NCBI RefSeq assembly: GCF_023734115.1
Contig: NZ_AP025737.1
Location: 248,001-312,000, forward strand
Reading direction: 5' to 3'
Length of the DNA stretch: 64,000 bases
Origin: Herbiconiux sp. L3-i23
GTDB taxonomy: Bacteria > Actinomycetota > Actinomycetes > Actinomycetales > Microbacteriaceae
Shown one piece after another: positions 1 through 7,906 of the stretch. Each line of letters opens with the position of its first letter. Position 1 is the first letter of the stretch. The notes under the pieces are model-generated. The model searched no databases, had not been told where the DNA came from, and saw only the letters and a list, made by a program, of their open reading frames with translations. The translations under genes were made by a program, and so were the position numbers.

Positions 1-290
1 GTGTTCGACAGCGCGGTGAACACCTTCGGCTCTTCGAACAGACGCTCGTAGTTGGCGAAGCCGACGGGGGTCGCCGTGTCGGTCGCGAGCTGGTAGTTCG
101 AGAACGAGATGACGAGGCTGTAGATCATCGCGCCGAGCGTGAAGATCAGGAAGCCGACGATCCAGGGGCTGATGAAGAGGAAACCGGCGGTCGCTTCACG
201 ACGGTTGTACTTCTGCTTGAACTTCGGCGGCTTGGCCGGCTTGTCGTCGGCGGGGGTGGCGGCCGCGGGACGCTCGGCGACGGCGGTCAC
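1..290 (-). CDS. Sugar ABC transporter permease, MalF-type (N-terminal part, runs off the window)
   Basis: Inner-membrane subunit of a carbohydrate ABC importer; only about 96 N-terminal residues are inside the window. The protein starts at a GTG (codon 290-288) preceded by AGAGG. A basic cytoplasmic tail (TPADDKPAKPPKFKQKYNRR) is followed by a first membrane segment beginning GFLFISPWIVGFLIF and then the periplasmic-loop pattern YSLVISFSNYQ and VGFANYERLF, typical of MalF/LacF-class permeases. No plausible start lies further upstream in this frame. The substrate cannot be read from this fragment. A good promoter lies 130 bases upstream on the same strand, so this gene may be first in its transcript. 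Family assignment is firm, specificity unknown. Confidence 0.85.
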   Translation of the reverse strand, partial: MTAVAERPAAATPADDKPAKPPKFKQKYNRREATAGFLFISPWIVGFLIFTLGAMIYSLVISFSNYQLATDTATPVGFANYERLFEEPKVFTALSN

Positions 291-355
291 CGTCGTGCCT
301 CTCGTCCCTCGGATCGCTTCGGCGGCTGCGTGCCGTCGGCGCGTGTTGGCTCCAT
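287..355 (-). CDS. Possible 22-codon upstream ORF coupled to the permease
   Basis: A short frame starts at ATG (355-353), preceded by GAGAGGAT, and reads M-E-P-T-R-A-D-G-T-Q-P-P-K-R-S-E-G-R-E-A-R-R. Its TGA overlaps the GTG start of the permease (GTGA). It lies within the expected 5-prime leader of the permease transcript. The peptide is very basic and resembles no protein I know. It may be a translational-coupling leader or chance. Confidence 0.25.
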   Translation of the reverse strand: MEPTRADGTQPPKRSEGREARR

Positions 356-368
356 CGTCAATCCTCTC

Positions 369-384
369 GGAACGCCGGCGTTCC
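369..384. promoter_or_regulatory. Perfect 16-bp palindrome, likely operator
   Basis: GGAACGCCGGCGTTCC is a perfect palindrome with a central CG, the layout of many LacI-family sugar operators. It falls about 25-40 bases downstream of the predicted start of the permease transcript, a typical roadblock repressor position. The cognate regulator is not in the window. Confidence 0.45.
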
Positions 385-417
385 TCATCGGGTGTGGCAT
401 CGATTCCACACAAGGTG

Positions 418-446
418 ACTATAAGTCGCGACCCACCCTCGTGCAA
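418..446 (-). promoter_or_regulatory. Sigma-70-type promoter for the sugar permease operon
   Basis: On the minus strand TTGCAC (446-441) and TATAGT (423-418) are separated by 17 bases, a good -35/-10 pair. Transcription would start near 411, giving a leader of about 120 bases that contains the palindrome and the short ORF. Confidence 0.5.
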
Positions 447-557
447 GCCGCGAAGGAGCGCTGACAGGCAGATGATAGGGCGCTGACCTGCGTGCCGGAC
501 GTGGGCACGCGACAGTGGCCCTGGGCGAACACCGGTCGGCGGTCAGCGAGCCGGTCG

Positions 558-563
558 TAGGCT
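558..563 (+). promoter_or_regulatory. -10 element TAGGCT for a leaderless ABC exporter mRNA
   Basis: TAGGCT ends 6 bases before the GTG start at 570, so the +1 base should coincide with the start codon. The same arrangement recurs in front of several other genes in this window. Confidence 0.5.
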
Positions 564-569
564 CCTCGG

Positions 570-2429
570 GTGAGTTTCGGGCAGGCGGGCAGACCGCGTC
601 GAGGAGTGGCGTCGCAGGACGTCGAGGCGCAGCGTGCCGCGAACGCATCGGCGCCCCAGGTCGACCACCTGCTCCGCCGCATCGCGCGCCTCTTCACCCC
701 GCACAAGGCCATGCTCGCGCTCACGATCACGCTCGTGTTGATCGATGCCGGACTCACCGTCCTGCCTCCGCTGCTCACCGAGCAGGCCTTCGACCGCGGG
801 CTGTTCCCGGCAGGCGGCCCGAACGTGCCGGTGCTGCTCGAGATCGTCGGTCTGATGGTGCTCATCTGGATCGTCTCGGCGGGGCTCGGCATCTGGCAGA
901 CCTATCTCACGGCGAACGTCGGCACCAAGGTCATGGGCGCCATGCGGGTCGACCTGTTCCGTCACCTGCAGGGCATGGAGCTCGGCTTCTTCACCCGCAC
1001 GAAGACCGGCGTCATCCAGTCGCGTCTCGCGAACGACGTCGGCGGGGTCGCCGGCGTGCTGAGCAACACCGTCTCGAGCGTCGTCGGCAACGTCGTCACC
1101 GTCACCGCTGCGCTGGTGGCGATGCTGCTGCTCAGCTGGCAGTTGACGCTCGTGGCCGTCGTCCTCCTCCCCGTCCTCGCATTGGCGCAGCGCCGCGTCG
1201 GCCGGGTCCGTGCGCGCATCGCGACGCAGACGCAGGAGTCGCTGTCCGACATGACGGCGATCACGCAGGAGTCGCTGAGCGTCTCCGGCATCCTGCTCGC
1301 GAAGAGCTTCGGTCGTCAGGGCAGCGAGACCGAGCGCTACGCGCAGCAGAACCGGCGGCAGATCTTCCTGCAGGTGCGGCAGGCGATGAGCGGTCAGGGC
1401 TTCTTCGCCCTGGTGCAGATCTTCCTCTCGGTCGTCCCCGCCGCCATCTACCTGGTGTCCGCCTACCTCATCACCGGGGGAGTCGACATCACGGCGGGAA
1501 CGATCGTCGCGTTCACGACGGTGCAGGCCCGCCTGATGTGGCCGCTGCTCGGCCTCATGCGCGTCGCCCTCGACCTGCAGACGTCGGGTGCGCTGTTCGC
1601 TCGCATCTTCGAGTACTTCGACCTGAAGCCGGCGATCGCCGAACCGGCGTCGCCGCAGGCCATCACCGCCGCCGACCCGATCGGGAAGGTGGAGTACGAC
1701 GACGTGCACTTCGCCTATCCGGACCAGACCGAGGAGGGTCGCGAGACGCTCGCCGGGGTGTCCTTCACGGCGGAGCCGGGCGAGCACGTCGCCTTCGTCG
1801 GGTCCTCCGGCGCCGGCAAAACGACCATCGGATACCTCCTGCCGCGTCTCTACGACGTCACCGGGGGAGCGGTGCGGGTGTCGGGGCACGACGTGCGCGA
1901 CCTACTGCAGGACGACCTGCGGGCGCAGATCGGCATCGTGAGCCAGGAAACCTACCTCTTCCACGCGACCATCCGCGAGAACCTGCTCTACGCCGATCCC
2001 GACGCGACCGAGGAGCGGATGCGCGAAGCCGCGGAGGCCGCCGCGATCGCCGGGACCATCGAGTCGTTCCCCGACGGCTACGACACCGTCGTCGGCGAAC
2101 GCGGCTACCGGCTGTCAGGCGGGGAGAAGCAGCGCATCGCGATCGCGCGGGTGCTGCTCAAGAACCCTCCGATCCTGATGCTCGACGAGGCGACCAGCGC
2201 CCTCGACTCGGTGTCCGAGCGCGCCGTGCAGGAGGCGCTCGACCGGCTCTCCGCAGGCCGCACCACGATCACGATCGCGCACCGGCTCTCCACCGTCGTC
2301 GACGCGGACGTCATTCACGTCGTCGACAAGGGCCGCATCGTCGAGAGCGGCACCCACGCCGAGCTGCTCGAGCGCGGCGGCGCCTACTTCGAGCTCGCCG
2401 TCCGCCAGGGGCTGCGCGAACCCGTGTGA
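570..2429 (+). CDS. ABC exporter half-transporter (fused membrane and ATPase domains)
   Basis: A 619-residue type IV ABC exporter half-molecule, expected to homodimerise and pump drugs, lipids or peptides out of the cell. After a short N-terminal arm come six membrane segments (about residues 45-320), then the nucleotide-binding domain. Walker A is GSSGAGKT (411-418), the signature is LSGGEKQRI (from residue 515), Walker B is ILMLDEATSAL and the H-loop is TIAHRLS. Length and order match the MsbA/LmrA/BmrA class. The GTG at 570 is chosen because an actinobacterial -10 box lies 6 bases upstream and no ribosome-binding site is visible, suggesting a leaderless message. It stands divergent from the sugar permease and just before the cysteine genes, with no evident functional link. 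Substrate cannot be inferred. Confidence 0.93.
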   Translation: MSFGQAGRPRRGVASQDVEAQRAANASAPQVDHLLRRIARLFTPHKAMLALTITLVLIDAGLTVLPPLLTEQAFDRGLFPAGGPNVPVLLEIVGLMVLIWIVSAGLGIWQTYLTANVGTKVMGAMRVDLFRHLQGMELGFFTRTKTGVIQSRLANDVGGVAGVLSNTVSSVVGNVVTVTAALVAMLLLSWQLTLVAVVLLPVLALAQRRVGRVRARIATQTQESLSDMTAITQESLSVSGILLAKSFGRQGSETERYAQQNRRQIFLQVRQAMSGQGFFALVQIFLSVVPAAIYLVSAYLITGGVDITAGTIVAFTTVQARLMWPLLGLMRVALDLQTSGALFARIFEYFDLKPAIAEPASPQAITAADPIGKVEYDDVHFAYPDQTEEGRETLAGVSFTAEPGEHVAFVGSSGAGKTTIGYLLPRLYDVTGGAVRVSGHDVRDLLQDDLRAQIGIVSQETYLFHATIRENLLYADPDATEERMREAAEAAAIAGTIESFPDGYDTVVGERGYRLSGGEKQRIAIARVLLKNPPILMLDEATSALDSVSERAVQEALDRLSAGRTTITIAHRLSTVVDADVIHVVDKGRIVESGTHAELLERGGAYFELAVRQGLREPV

Positions 2430-2451
2430 GCGGGCGGGCCAGGAGACCCGC

Positions 2452-2457
2452 TAGCAT
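2452..2457 (+). promoter_or_regulatory. -10 element TAGCAT upstream of the polycysteine leader
   Basis: TAGCAT lies 7 bases before a GTG (2465) inside the leader frame, so the leader may be translated leaderlessly from GTG rather than from the ATG (2456) that overlaps this box. An AGGAG at 2441 would serve the ATG instead. The two readings are mutually exclusive. Confidence 0.45.
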
Positions 2458-2497
2458 GGGCCTCGTGTTCGTGACGTGTTGTTGTCGCTGCCGCTAG
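2456..2497 (+). CDS. Polycysteine leader peptide (attenuator) of the cbs-metB operon
   Basis: A 13-codon frame reads MGLVFVTCCCRCR and then TAG: three consecutive TGT cysteine codons, an arginine, and a fourth cysteine. It ends 79 bases before cbs, whose product makes cystathionine in the cysteine/methionine cycle. Short cysteine-rich leaders are known in mycobacteria as cysteine-responsive attenuators, where ribosome stalling at Cys codons raises downstream expression. The same logic is inferred here. If the TAGCAT box is the -10, translation would start at the GTG at 2465 (10 codons, V-F-V-T-C-C-C-R-C-R). No clear terminator hairpin is visible between leader and cbs, so control may act on translation initiation. 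Confidence 0.7.
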   Translation: MGLVFVTCCCRCR

Positions 2498-2576
2498 ACG
2501 CCAGCCAACCTCTGTCCTGCCGCCCAGCCGTCGACGACTCCGCTCGACCCGGGCCCGGCCTCACACGAAAGCTCTC

Positions 2577-3941
2577 ATGAAGTACGCGAACTCCGTGCTC
2601 GACCTCATCGGCGGCACCCCTCTCGTCAAGCTCAACCGCGTCACCGACGGCATCGCCGCCACGGTGCTCGCGAAGGTCGAGTACGTCAATCCGGGCGGCT
2701 CATCGAAGGACCGCATCGCGGTCAACATCATCGACGCCGCCGAGAAGGCGGGGCTGCTGAAGCCCGGCGGCACGATCGTCGAACCGACTTCCGGCAACAC
2801 CGGGGTGGGGCTCGCGCTCGTAGCGCAGCAGCGCGGATACCGCTGCGTGTTCGTCGTCCCCGACAAGGTCGGCGAGGACAAGCGCAACGTGCTCACCGCG
2901 TACGGCGCCGAGGTCGTCGTGACACCGACGTCCGTCGCCCCCGACGATCCCGAGTCGTATTACAGCGTCTCCGATCGCCTCGCCCGCGAGATCCCCGGCG
3001 CGTTCAAGCCCAATCAGTACGCGAACCCGAACGGTCCGCGGTCGCACTACGAGACGACCGGGCCCGAGATCTGGAACGACACCGACGGGCGCATCACCCA
3101 CTTCGTCGCGGGCGTCGGCACCGGCGGCACCATCAGCGGCACCGGTCGGTACCTCAAAGAGATCTCCGATGGGCGCGTCCAGGTGATCGGCGCCGACCCC
3201 GAAGGCTCCGTCTACTCGGGCGGGACCGGCCGGCCCTACCTCGTCGAGGGTGTTGGCGAGGACTTCTGGCCGAGCGCCTACGACCCCTCGGTCGTCGACC
3301 GCGTCATCGCGAAGAGCGACCAGGAATCGTTCGACCTCACCCTCCGACTCGCCCGCGAAGAGGGGCTCCTCGTCGGCGGATCCAGCGGCCTCGCCGTCGC
3401 GGTCGCCCTCGAGGTGGCCGCCGAACTGCCGCCCGACGCGGTCGTCGTCACCCTGCTGCCCGATGGCGGACGCGGCTACCTCGGCAAGATCTTCAGCGAC
3501 CGGTGGATGCGCTCCTACGGGTTCGCGCAGCTCGGCGACGAGAAGTCGGTGGGCGACATCGTCCGCGCCAAGACCGGGAAGACACCCGGCCTCGTCTACG
3601 CGACGCCCGACGCGACGGTGCGCGACGCCATCGCCACCCTCGAGCGCTACGACGTGTCCCAGCTGCTGGTGCTCAAGAACGAGCCGCCCGTCGTGATGGG
3701 CGAGGTCGTCGGCGCCATCAGCGAGCGCGAACTGCTCGACCTCGTCTTCAGCGGACGCGCGGCGCTCGCCGATGCGGTTGCGCCCTTCGTCGGCGAGACG
3801 CTGCCGCTCATCGGCATCGGCGAGCCCGTCTCCGCCGCCCGCGCGGCGCTCGGCGCATCCGACGCCCTCCTCGTCACCGACGGCGGGAAGCCGACCGCGG
3901 TGCTCACCCGCTCAGACCTGCTCACCTTCCTGTCGGAATGA
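2577..3941 (+). CDS. cbs: Cystathionine beta-synthase
   Basis: PLP enzyme of 454 residues condensing serine and homocysteine to cystathionine, the first step of reverse transsulfuration; some relatives also use O-acetylserine. The N-terminal fold-type II catalytic domain has the PLP lysine K44 in the motif NPGGSSKDR, the substrate loop SGNTG and the phosphate-binding glycine run GTGGTISGTG. From about residue 330 a pair of CBS domains follows, as in human and mycobacterial CBS rather than the shorter cysteine synthase CysK. It is preceded by the polycysteine leader and followed 30 bases later by metB, an actinobacterial arrangement. The ATG start follows GAAAG. Regulation by cysteine supply is likely from the leader. 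Confidence 0.95.
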   Translation: MKYANSVLDLIGGTPLVKLNRVTDGIAATVLAKVEYVNPGGSSKDRIAVNIIDAAEKAGLLKPGGTIVEPTSGNTGVGLALVAQQRGYRCVFVVPDKVGEDKRNVLTAYGAEVVVTPTSVAPDDPESYYSVSDRLAREIPGAFKPNQYANPNGPRSHYETTGPEIWNDTDGRITHFVAGVGTGGTISGTGRYLKEISDGRVQVIGADPEGSVYSGGTGRPYLVEGVGEDFWPSAYDPSVVDRVIAKSDQESFDLTLRLAREEGLLVGGSSGLAVAVALEVAAELPPDAVVVTLLPDGGRGYLGKIFSDRWMRSYGFAQLGDEKSVGDIVRAKTGKTPGLVYATPDATVRDAIATLERYDVSQLLVLKNEPPVVMGEVVGAISERELLDLVFSGRAALADAVAPFVGETLPLIGIGEPVSAARAALGASDALLVTDGGKPTAVLTRSDLLTFLSE

Positions 3942-3970
3942 CCTCCGGCCCAGAACACGGGAGTTCCACC

Positions 3971-5128
3971 ATGCCCGAAGACGCCGACTACGGCTTCAGC
4001 ACCCGCGCCATCCGCGCCGGCCAGCATTTCGACCCCACCACCGGCGCGGTCGTGCCGCCGATCTACCAGACCTCCACCTTCGTCCAGGACGGTATCGGCG
4101 GGCTGCGCGAAGGCTACGAGTACGCACGCAGCGGCAACCCGACGCGGGACTCGCTGCAGGTGCTGCTCGCCTCGCTCGAGCAGGCCGAGCACGGCATCGC
4201 CTTCGCCTCGGGTCTCGCCGCCGAGGACGCGCTGCTGCGCGCGGCCCTGCAGCCCGGCGACCACCTGATCCTGGGCAACGACGTCTACGGCGGCACCCAC
4301 CGACTGCTACACCGACTCCACGTGCCGGCGGGGGTCGAAGTCACCACGGTCGAGATGAGCGACTCCGACGCGGTGCGGGCCGCGGTGCGGCCGAGCACCC
4401 GCATGGTCTGGGTCGAGACCCCGAGCAACCCGCTGATGAAGATCACCGACATCGCGACCCTCGCGGCGATCGGTCACGAAGCCGGCGCGATCGTCGTCGT
4501 CGACAACACCTTCGCGTCACCCGCGCTGCAGCGCCCGCTGGCGCTCGGTGCCGACGTGGTCGTGCACTCGACCACGAAGTACATCGGCGGGCACTCCGAT
4601 GTGCTGGGTGGCGCCGTGCTGACGAGCGACGACGAGCTGGCCGAGAAGATCCGGTTCATCCAGTTCGCCGCCGGCGCGGTGCTCGCCCCGTTCGAGGCCT
4701 GGCTGACCGTGCGCGGCATCAAGACCCTTGCGGTGCGCATGGATCGGCACTCGAGCAACGCCCTCGCCATCGCCGAGCACTTCGCCGACCATCCCGCCAT
4801 CGAGCGGGTCTACTACCCCGGCCTCGCCTCGCATCCCGGGCACGAGATCGCGGCGGCGCAGATGTCGGCGTTCGGCGGCATGATCTCGGTCGCGCTGGCC
4901 GGGGGAGAGGCGGCGGCCCGTACGTTCGCCGAGTCGACCGAGCTCTTCCAGCTCGCCGAGTCGCTCGGCGGCGTCGAGTCGCTGATCGGCTACCCCAGCG
5001 AGATGACTCACGCGTCGGTGCGCGGTACCCCGCTCGAGGTCGCGCCGAACATCGTGCGCCTCTCGGTCGGCATCGAAGAGGTCGGCGACCTCATCGCGGA
5101 CCTCGAAACGGCGCTGCCCCGCTCCTGA
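3971..5128 (+). CDS. metB: Cystathionine gamma-synthase / gamma-lyase family PLP enzyme
   Basis: A 385-residue enzyme of the Cys/Met metabolism PLP family (fold type I). It joins O-acyl-homoserine and cysteine to make cystathionine, or cleaves cystathionine to cysteine. The PLP lysine is K203 in STTKYIGGHSD; other family marks are the early YARSGNPTR, VETPSNP and VVDNTFASP. Gamma-synthase and gamma-lyase are hard to separate by sequence; position next to cbs fits either. The ATG at 3971 is preferred because GGGAG lies upstream at good spacing. An in-frame ATG at 3938 overlaps the cbs stop and would add 11 residues. Co-transcription with cbs is expected. Confidence 0.92.
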   Translation: MPEDADYGFSTRAIRAGQHFDPTTGAVVPPIYQTSTFVQDGIGGLREGYEYARSGNPTRDSLQVLLASLEQAEHGIAFASGLAAEDALLRAALQPGDHLILGNDVYGGTHRLLHRLHVPAGVEVTTVEMSDSDAVRAAVRPSTRMVWVETPSNPLMKITDIATLAAIGHEAGAIVVVDNTFASPALQRPLALGADVVVHSTTKYIGGHSDVLGGAVLTSDDELAEKIRFIQFAAGAVLAPFEAWLTVRGIKTLAVRMDRHSSNALAIAEHFADHPAIERVYYPGLASHPGHEIAAAQMSAFGGMISVALAGGEAAARTFAESTELFQLAESLGGVESLIGYPSEMTHASVRGTPLEVAPNIVRLSVGIEEVGDLIADLETALPRS

Positions 5129-5142
5129 CCGCGTCGCGGTCA
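5126..5142 (+). terminator. Small hairpin at the end of metB
   Basis: TGACCGC-GTC-GCGGTCA forms a perfect 7-bp stem overlapping the metB stop codon, between two convergent genes. There is no T-tract, so its role as a terminator is uncertain. Confidence 0.35.
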
Positions 5143-5153
5143 CGCGGATGCGG

Positions 5154-5534
5154 TCAGACAGTCGGGACGGCGACCTTGCCGTCGTAGTCGGCCTGCGCAT
5201 CCCGTACTTCGGCGAAGTGCTCGATCGACCACGTTTCGAGCGCCTTCAGGGGTGTGAGCAGTGAGCGGCCGGCGTCGGTGAGGGCGTATTCGACCCGCGG
5301 CGGCACCTCGAGATACGCCGTACGGGTGACGAGTCCGTCGCGCTCGAGGCCGCGCAGGGTCTGGGTCAGCATCTTCTGCGAGATGCCCTGCACCCGCCGT
5401 TGCACGTCCGAGAAGCGCAGCGCGCCGTCGGAGAGCGACCCGACGATGAGCACGGTCCACCGATCGCCGATGCGGTCGAGGATGCGCCGCGTCGGGCAGT
5501 CGTCCTGATAGGGGTCGAGCGCCGGTGTCGTCAT
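5154..5534 (-). CDS. HxlR/DUF24-family transcriptional regulator, probable redox sensor
   Basis: A 126-residue winged-helix repressor. The family start motif is present as C13-P-T-R-R-I-L-D-R-I-G-D-R-W, followed by the helix-turn-helix region with GISQKMLTQTLRGLERDGLV and a wing ending in YALTDAGRSL. The N-terminal cysteine (C13) matches the sensing cysteine of YodB, HypR and QorR, which respond to quinones, diamide or aldehydes. No second conserved cysteine is present. It is transcribed away from an NAD(P)-binding oxidoreductase with 109 bases between the starts, the usual layout for a repressor and its target. Redox sensing is inference; family membership is firm. Confidence 0.9.
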   Translation of the reverse strand: MTTPALDPYQDDCPTRRILDRIGDRWTVLIVGSLSDGALRFSDVQRRVQGISQKMLTQTLRGLERDGLVTRTAYLEVPPRVEYALTDAGRSLLTPLKALETWSIEHFAEVRDAQADYDGKVAVPTV

Positions 5535-5643
5535 CGTCTGTACCTCGGTTACCGCAAAGTGCCTACTTACTATCGGAAACCTAGTCTCCTACAGTGACTG
5601 AAGCAAGGATCGCGTCGATTGCGGCAGGAAGCAGGGAGAATCA

Positions 5644-6291
5644 ATGACCACCATCACCGTTCTGGGCGGAACCGGCTACACCGGAGGGCACGTCGTCGAG
5701 GAGGCGTCACGTCGCGGACTCGATGTGCGGGCCGTCAGCCGCTCGACTCCCGAGAGCCCGGTCGAGGGTGTCGAGTACCGTTCGGTGTCGCTCGTCGACG
5801 AGTCGGCGCGCGCCGCGGCGGTCGAGGGGACCGACGTGATCGTCGCTGCTCTGTCGCCGCGCGGCGACCTCGCGCAGGGGCTGCCCGACATCTATCTCGA
5901 CCTCGCGGGCAAAGCGGCCGCGGCAGGCGTCCGCTTCGGTGTGGTCGGTGGGTTCAGCTCACTGCGTCCCGAGGCCGGCGCCCCTCGTTTCGCGGAAGGC
6001 GACGACGTCCCGCCGGCGTTCGCCGACGAGGTGCGCACCATGAACGGCGTGCTCGAGTGGCTGCAGAACGAGGCGCCCGCCGAGCTCGACTGGTTCTTCG
6101 TGAGCCCGGCCCAGGCCTACGGCTCGTACGCGCCCGGCGAGAAGAAGGGTGCCTACCGCACCGGCGGCGACGTCGCACTGTTCGACGCCGACGGCAGCTC
6201 GGCGGTCTCGGGCGCCGACTTCGCGACCGCCATTCTCGACGAGGTCGAGTCGCCGGCGCATACGAAGGCCCACTTCTCCGTCGCCTACTGA
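5644..6291 (+). CDS. NAD(P)-binding oxidoreductase, atypical SDR / NmrA-like
   Basis: A 215-residue Rossmann-fold protein starting MTTITVLGGTGYTGG, the GGTGYTG motif of atypical short-chain dehydrogenases such as YwnB and biliverdin-reductase-B-like proteins. It lacks the classical YxxxK catalytic pair, which is normal for this subgroup. The C-terminal part (VSGADFATAILDEVE) matches the family pattern. It likely reduces quinones or acts in oxidative-stress metabolism, by analogy with other HxlR-controlled reductases. GGGAG precedes the ATG. It converges on xylB with a strong palindromic hairpin between them. Confidence 0.85.
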   Translation: MTTITVLGGTGYTGGHVVEEASRRGLDVRAVSRSTPESPVEGVEYRSVSLVDESARAAAVEGTDVIVAALSPRGDLAQGLPDIYLDLAGKAAAAGVRFGVVGGFSSLRPEAGAPRFAEGDDVPPAFADEVRTMNGVLEWLQNEAPAELDWFFVSPAQAYGSYAPGEKKGAYRTGGDVALFDADGSSAVSGADFATAILDEVESPAHTKAHFSVAY

Positions 6292-6299
6292 CCCCTTAC

Positions 6300-6321
6300 C
6301 CCCGCGAGCGCGCTCGCGGGG
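6300..6321. terminator. Bidirectional terminator between the oxidoreductase and xylB
   Basis: CCCCGCGAGCG followed directly by CGCTCGCGGGG is a perfect 22-base palindrome that would fold into a very stable hairpin. It lies exactly between two convergent genes. Confidence 0.7.
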
Positions 6322-6330
6322 TTGGTGGGA

Positions 6331-7782
6331 CTAGTAGTGCGAGCGGGCTGCGGCGTACTGCTGGCGGATGACGGGTTGGGTGGCCGGCGTCAGGGCCGCA
6401 AGAGTGTCGACCGGCCAGGTCGGGCGTTCACCGGTCAGAGCCCACGCGGCCTGCACAGCTCCACCCGATGCCACGTACTCTCCCAGCGCCGGGACCTCGA
6501 TGGGCGCGTCGAACACTTCGGCGGCGATCCGCTGCACCGCCTCGTTCTGCGATGCTCCGCCGATGAGGAGGATGCGCGTCTCGCGCACGCCGGTTGCCCG
6601 TACGGCGTCGAGGCCGTCGGCGAGCGCGCAGAGCATGCCTTCGATTGCGGCCCTGGCCAGGTTCGGGCGGGTGGTCGACGCGAGCGTCATGCCTGACAGC
6701 GTCGCGGTAGCGTCGGGGAGGTTCGGCGTGCGCTCGCCCTCGAAGTAGGGGACGAGCACAAGGCCGTCGGATCCGGCGCTCGCGTCCGCCGCGAGGCGCC
6801 CGAGCTCGGAATGGTCGACACCCAGCAGAGCGGCGGTCGAGTCGAGGACGCGGGCGGCGTTAAGAGTCGCGACCAGAGGCAGGAACAGGCCGGAGGCGTC
6901 GGCGAATCCGGCCACCGCACCGCTCGGGTCCGCGGCGGGCGCGCCGGTCACGGCGAAGACCGTGCCGCTCGTGCCGATCGAAATGACGACGTCGCCCTCG
7001 CGGGCCCCGAGGCCGAGCGCCGCTCCCGCGTTGTCACCGGCGCCGGGGCCCACCACTAGGTCAGCAGGGATGCCGGCGGCCGCGTTCGCGACGGTGCGTC
7101 CGCCGCTGTCCGACGGCCCGAGCACCCGCGGCAGGATGGCGTCGTGGCCGAGTGCGGCGACGAGCAGCTCGCGGTCGTAGTCATTGGCCTCGGGGTTCCA
7201 GTAGGAGGTGCCGCTCGCGTCGGAGCGGTCGGTGACCAAGGCATGGAGGTCGGGGCCGAGCGGCGACTCGCCCTCGGGGCCGTAGCCGAGAAGGCGCCAG
7301 GTCAGCCAGTCGTGGGGGAGCGCGACCGCGGCAACGCGTGCCGCGTTGTCGGGCTCGGCGTCGCGGAGCCAGCGCAGCTTGGTCGCGGTGAACGACGCGA
7401 CCGGGACCGATCCGGTGCGGCGCACCAGCTCGTCCTCGCCGAATTCGTCGATCAGGGCGCGTGCTGCCCGGGCGCTGCGGGTGTCGTTCCAGAGCAGGGC
7501 ATCGCGGATGACCCGGCCGTCGTCGTCGAGCACGACCATGCCGTGCTGCTGGCCGGCGATCGAGATCGCGGCGACGTCGTCCAGGCCTCCCGCGTCGGCG
7601 ATGGCGGCGACCAGCGCATCCCACCACGCGGAGGGCGGCACCTCGGTGCCGTTCGGGTGCGAGGCGCGTCCGGTGCGGACGGTCTCTCCGGTCTCGAGGT
7701 CGCGGATGACGACCTTGCAGCTCTGCGTCGACGAGTCGACTCCGGCGACGAGCGCGCCGCCTTGAGCCTGTCGAAAGGGCAT
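6331..7782 (-). CDS. xylB: Xylulokinase
   Basis: FGGY-family kinase of 483 residues phosphorylating D-xylulose to xylulose 5-phosphate for the pentose phosphate pathway. Motifs seen: the N-terminal ATPase motif GVDSSTQS (from residue 14), substrate motif [19 protein letters not shown], the presumed catalytic base D250 in GPGAGDNAG, and a C-terminal GGASQNE. Start ATG at 7782 is supported by GGAGGAG six bases upstream. The first nine residues (MPFRQAQGG) derive from a short dispersed repeat that also supplies the start codon region, so the N-terminus may have been remodelled. It lies 125 bases downstream of xylA on the same strand, separated by a strong hairpin. Confidence 0.95.
   Translation of the reverse strand: MPFRQAQGGALVAGVDSSTQSCKVVIRDLETGETVRTGRASHPNGTEVPPSAWWDALVAAIADAGGLDDVAAISIAGQQHGMVVLDDDGRVIRDALLWNDTRSARAARALIDEFGEDELVRRTGSVPVASFTATKLRWLRDAEPDNAARVAAVALPHDWLTWRLLGYGPEGESPLGPDLHALVTDRSDASGTSYWNPEANDYDRELLVAALGHDAILPRVLGPSDSGGRTVANAAAGIPADLVVGPGAGDNAGAALGLGAREGDVVISIGTSGTVFAVTGAPAADPSGAVAGFADASGLFLPLVATLNAARVLDSTAALLGVDHSELGRLAADASAGSDGLVLVPYFEGERTPNLPDATATLSGMTLASTTRPNLARAAIEGMLCALADGLDAVRATGVRETRILLIGGASQNEAVQRIAAEVFDAPIEVPALGEYVASGGAVQAAWALTGERPTWPVDTLAALTPATQPVIRQQYAAARSHY
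7760..7779. repeat. Dispersed short repeat (CTTGAGCCTGTCGAAAGGG type) inside the 5-prime end of xylB
   Basis: The stretch CCTTGAGCCTGTCGAAAGGG belongs to a short sequence familiar from many bacterial genomes, recognised in translation as LSLSKG on one strand or RQAQG on the other. Here it encodes residues 2-8 of xylulokinase. Confidence 0.6.
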
Positions 7783-7816
7783 CGCTCCTCCAGTTTCAGT
7801 GAGTAGTCAGTCGCGA

Positions 7817-7859
7817 AAACGCACGTTCCGGCTGAATCTGCCAGCCGGAACGTGCGTTT
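7817..7859. terminator. 18-bp-stem hairpin between xylA and xylB
   Basis: An 18-bp perfect stem (7817-7834 with 7842-7859) closes a 7-base loop, flanked by A-rich and T-rich bases. The stem core AACGCACGTTCCGG recurs in two further hairpins at 18852-18894 and 19287-19327. It should terminate or attenuate transcription from xylA into xylB and may also stabilise the xylA message. Confidence 0.65.
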
Positions 7860-7906
7860 ATGCCCGCATCCCTGGCGCAAGCGTGCGCCATGGGCCCAAT
7901 CGGATC

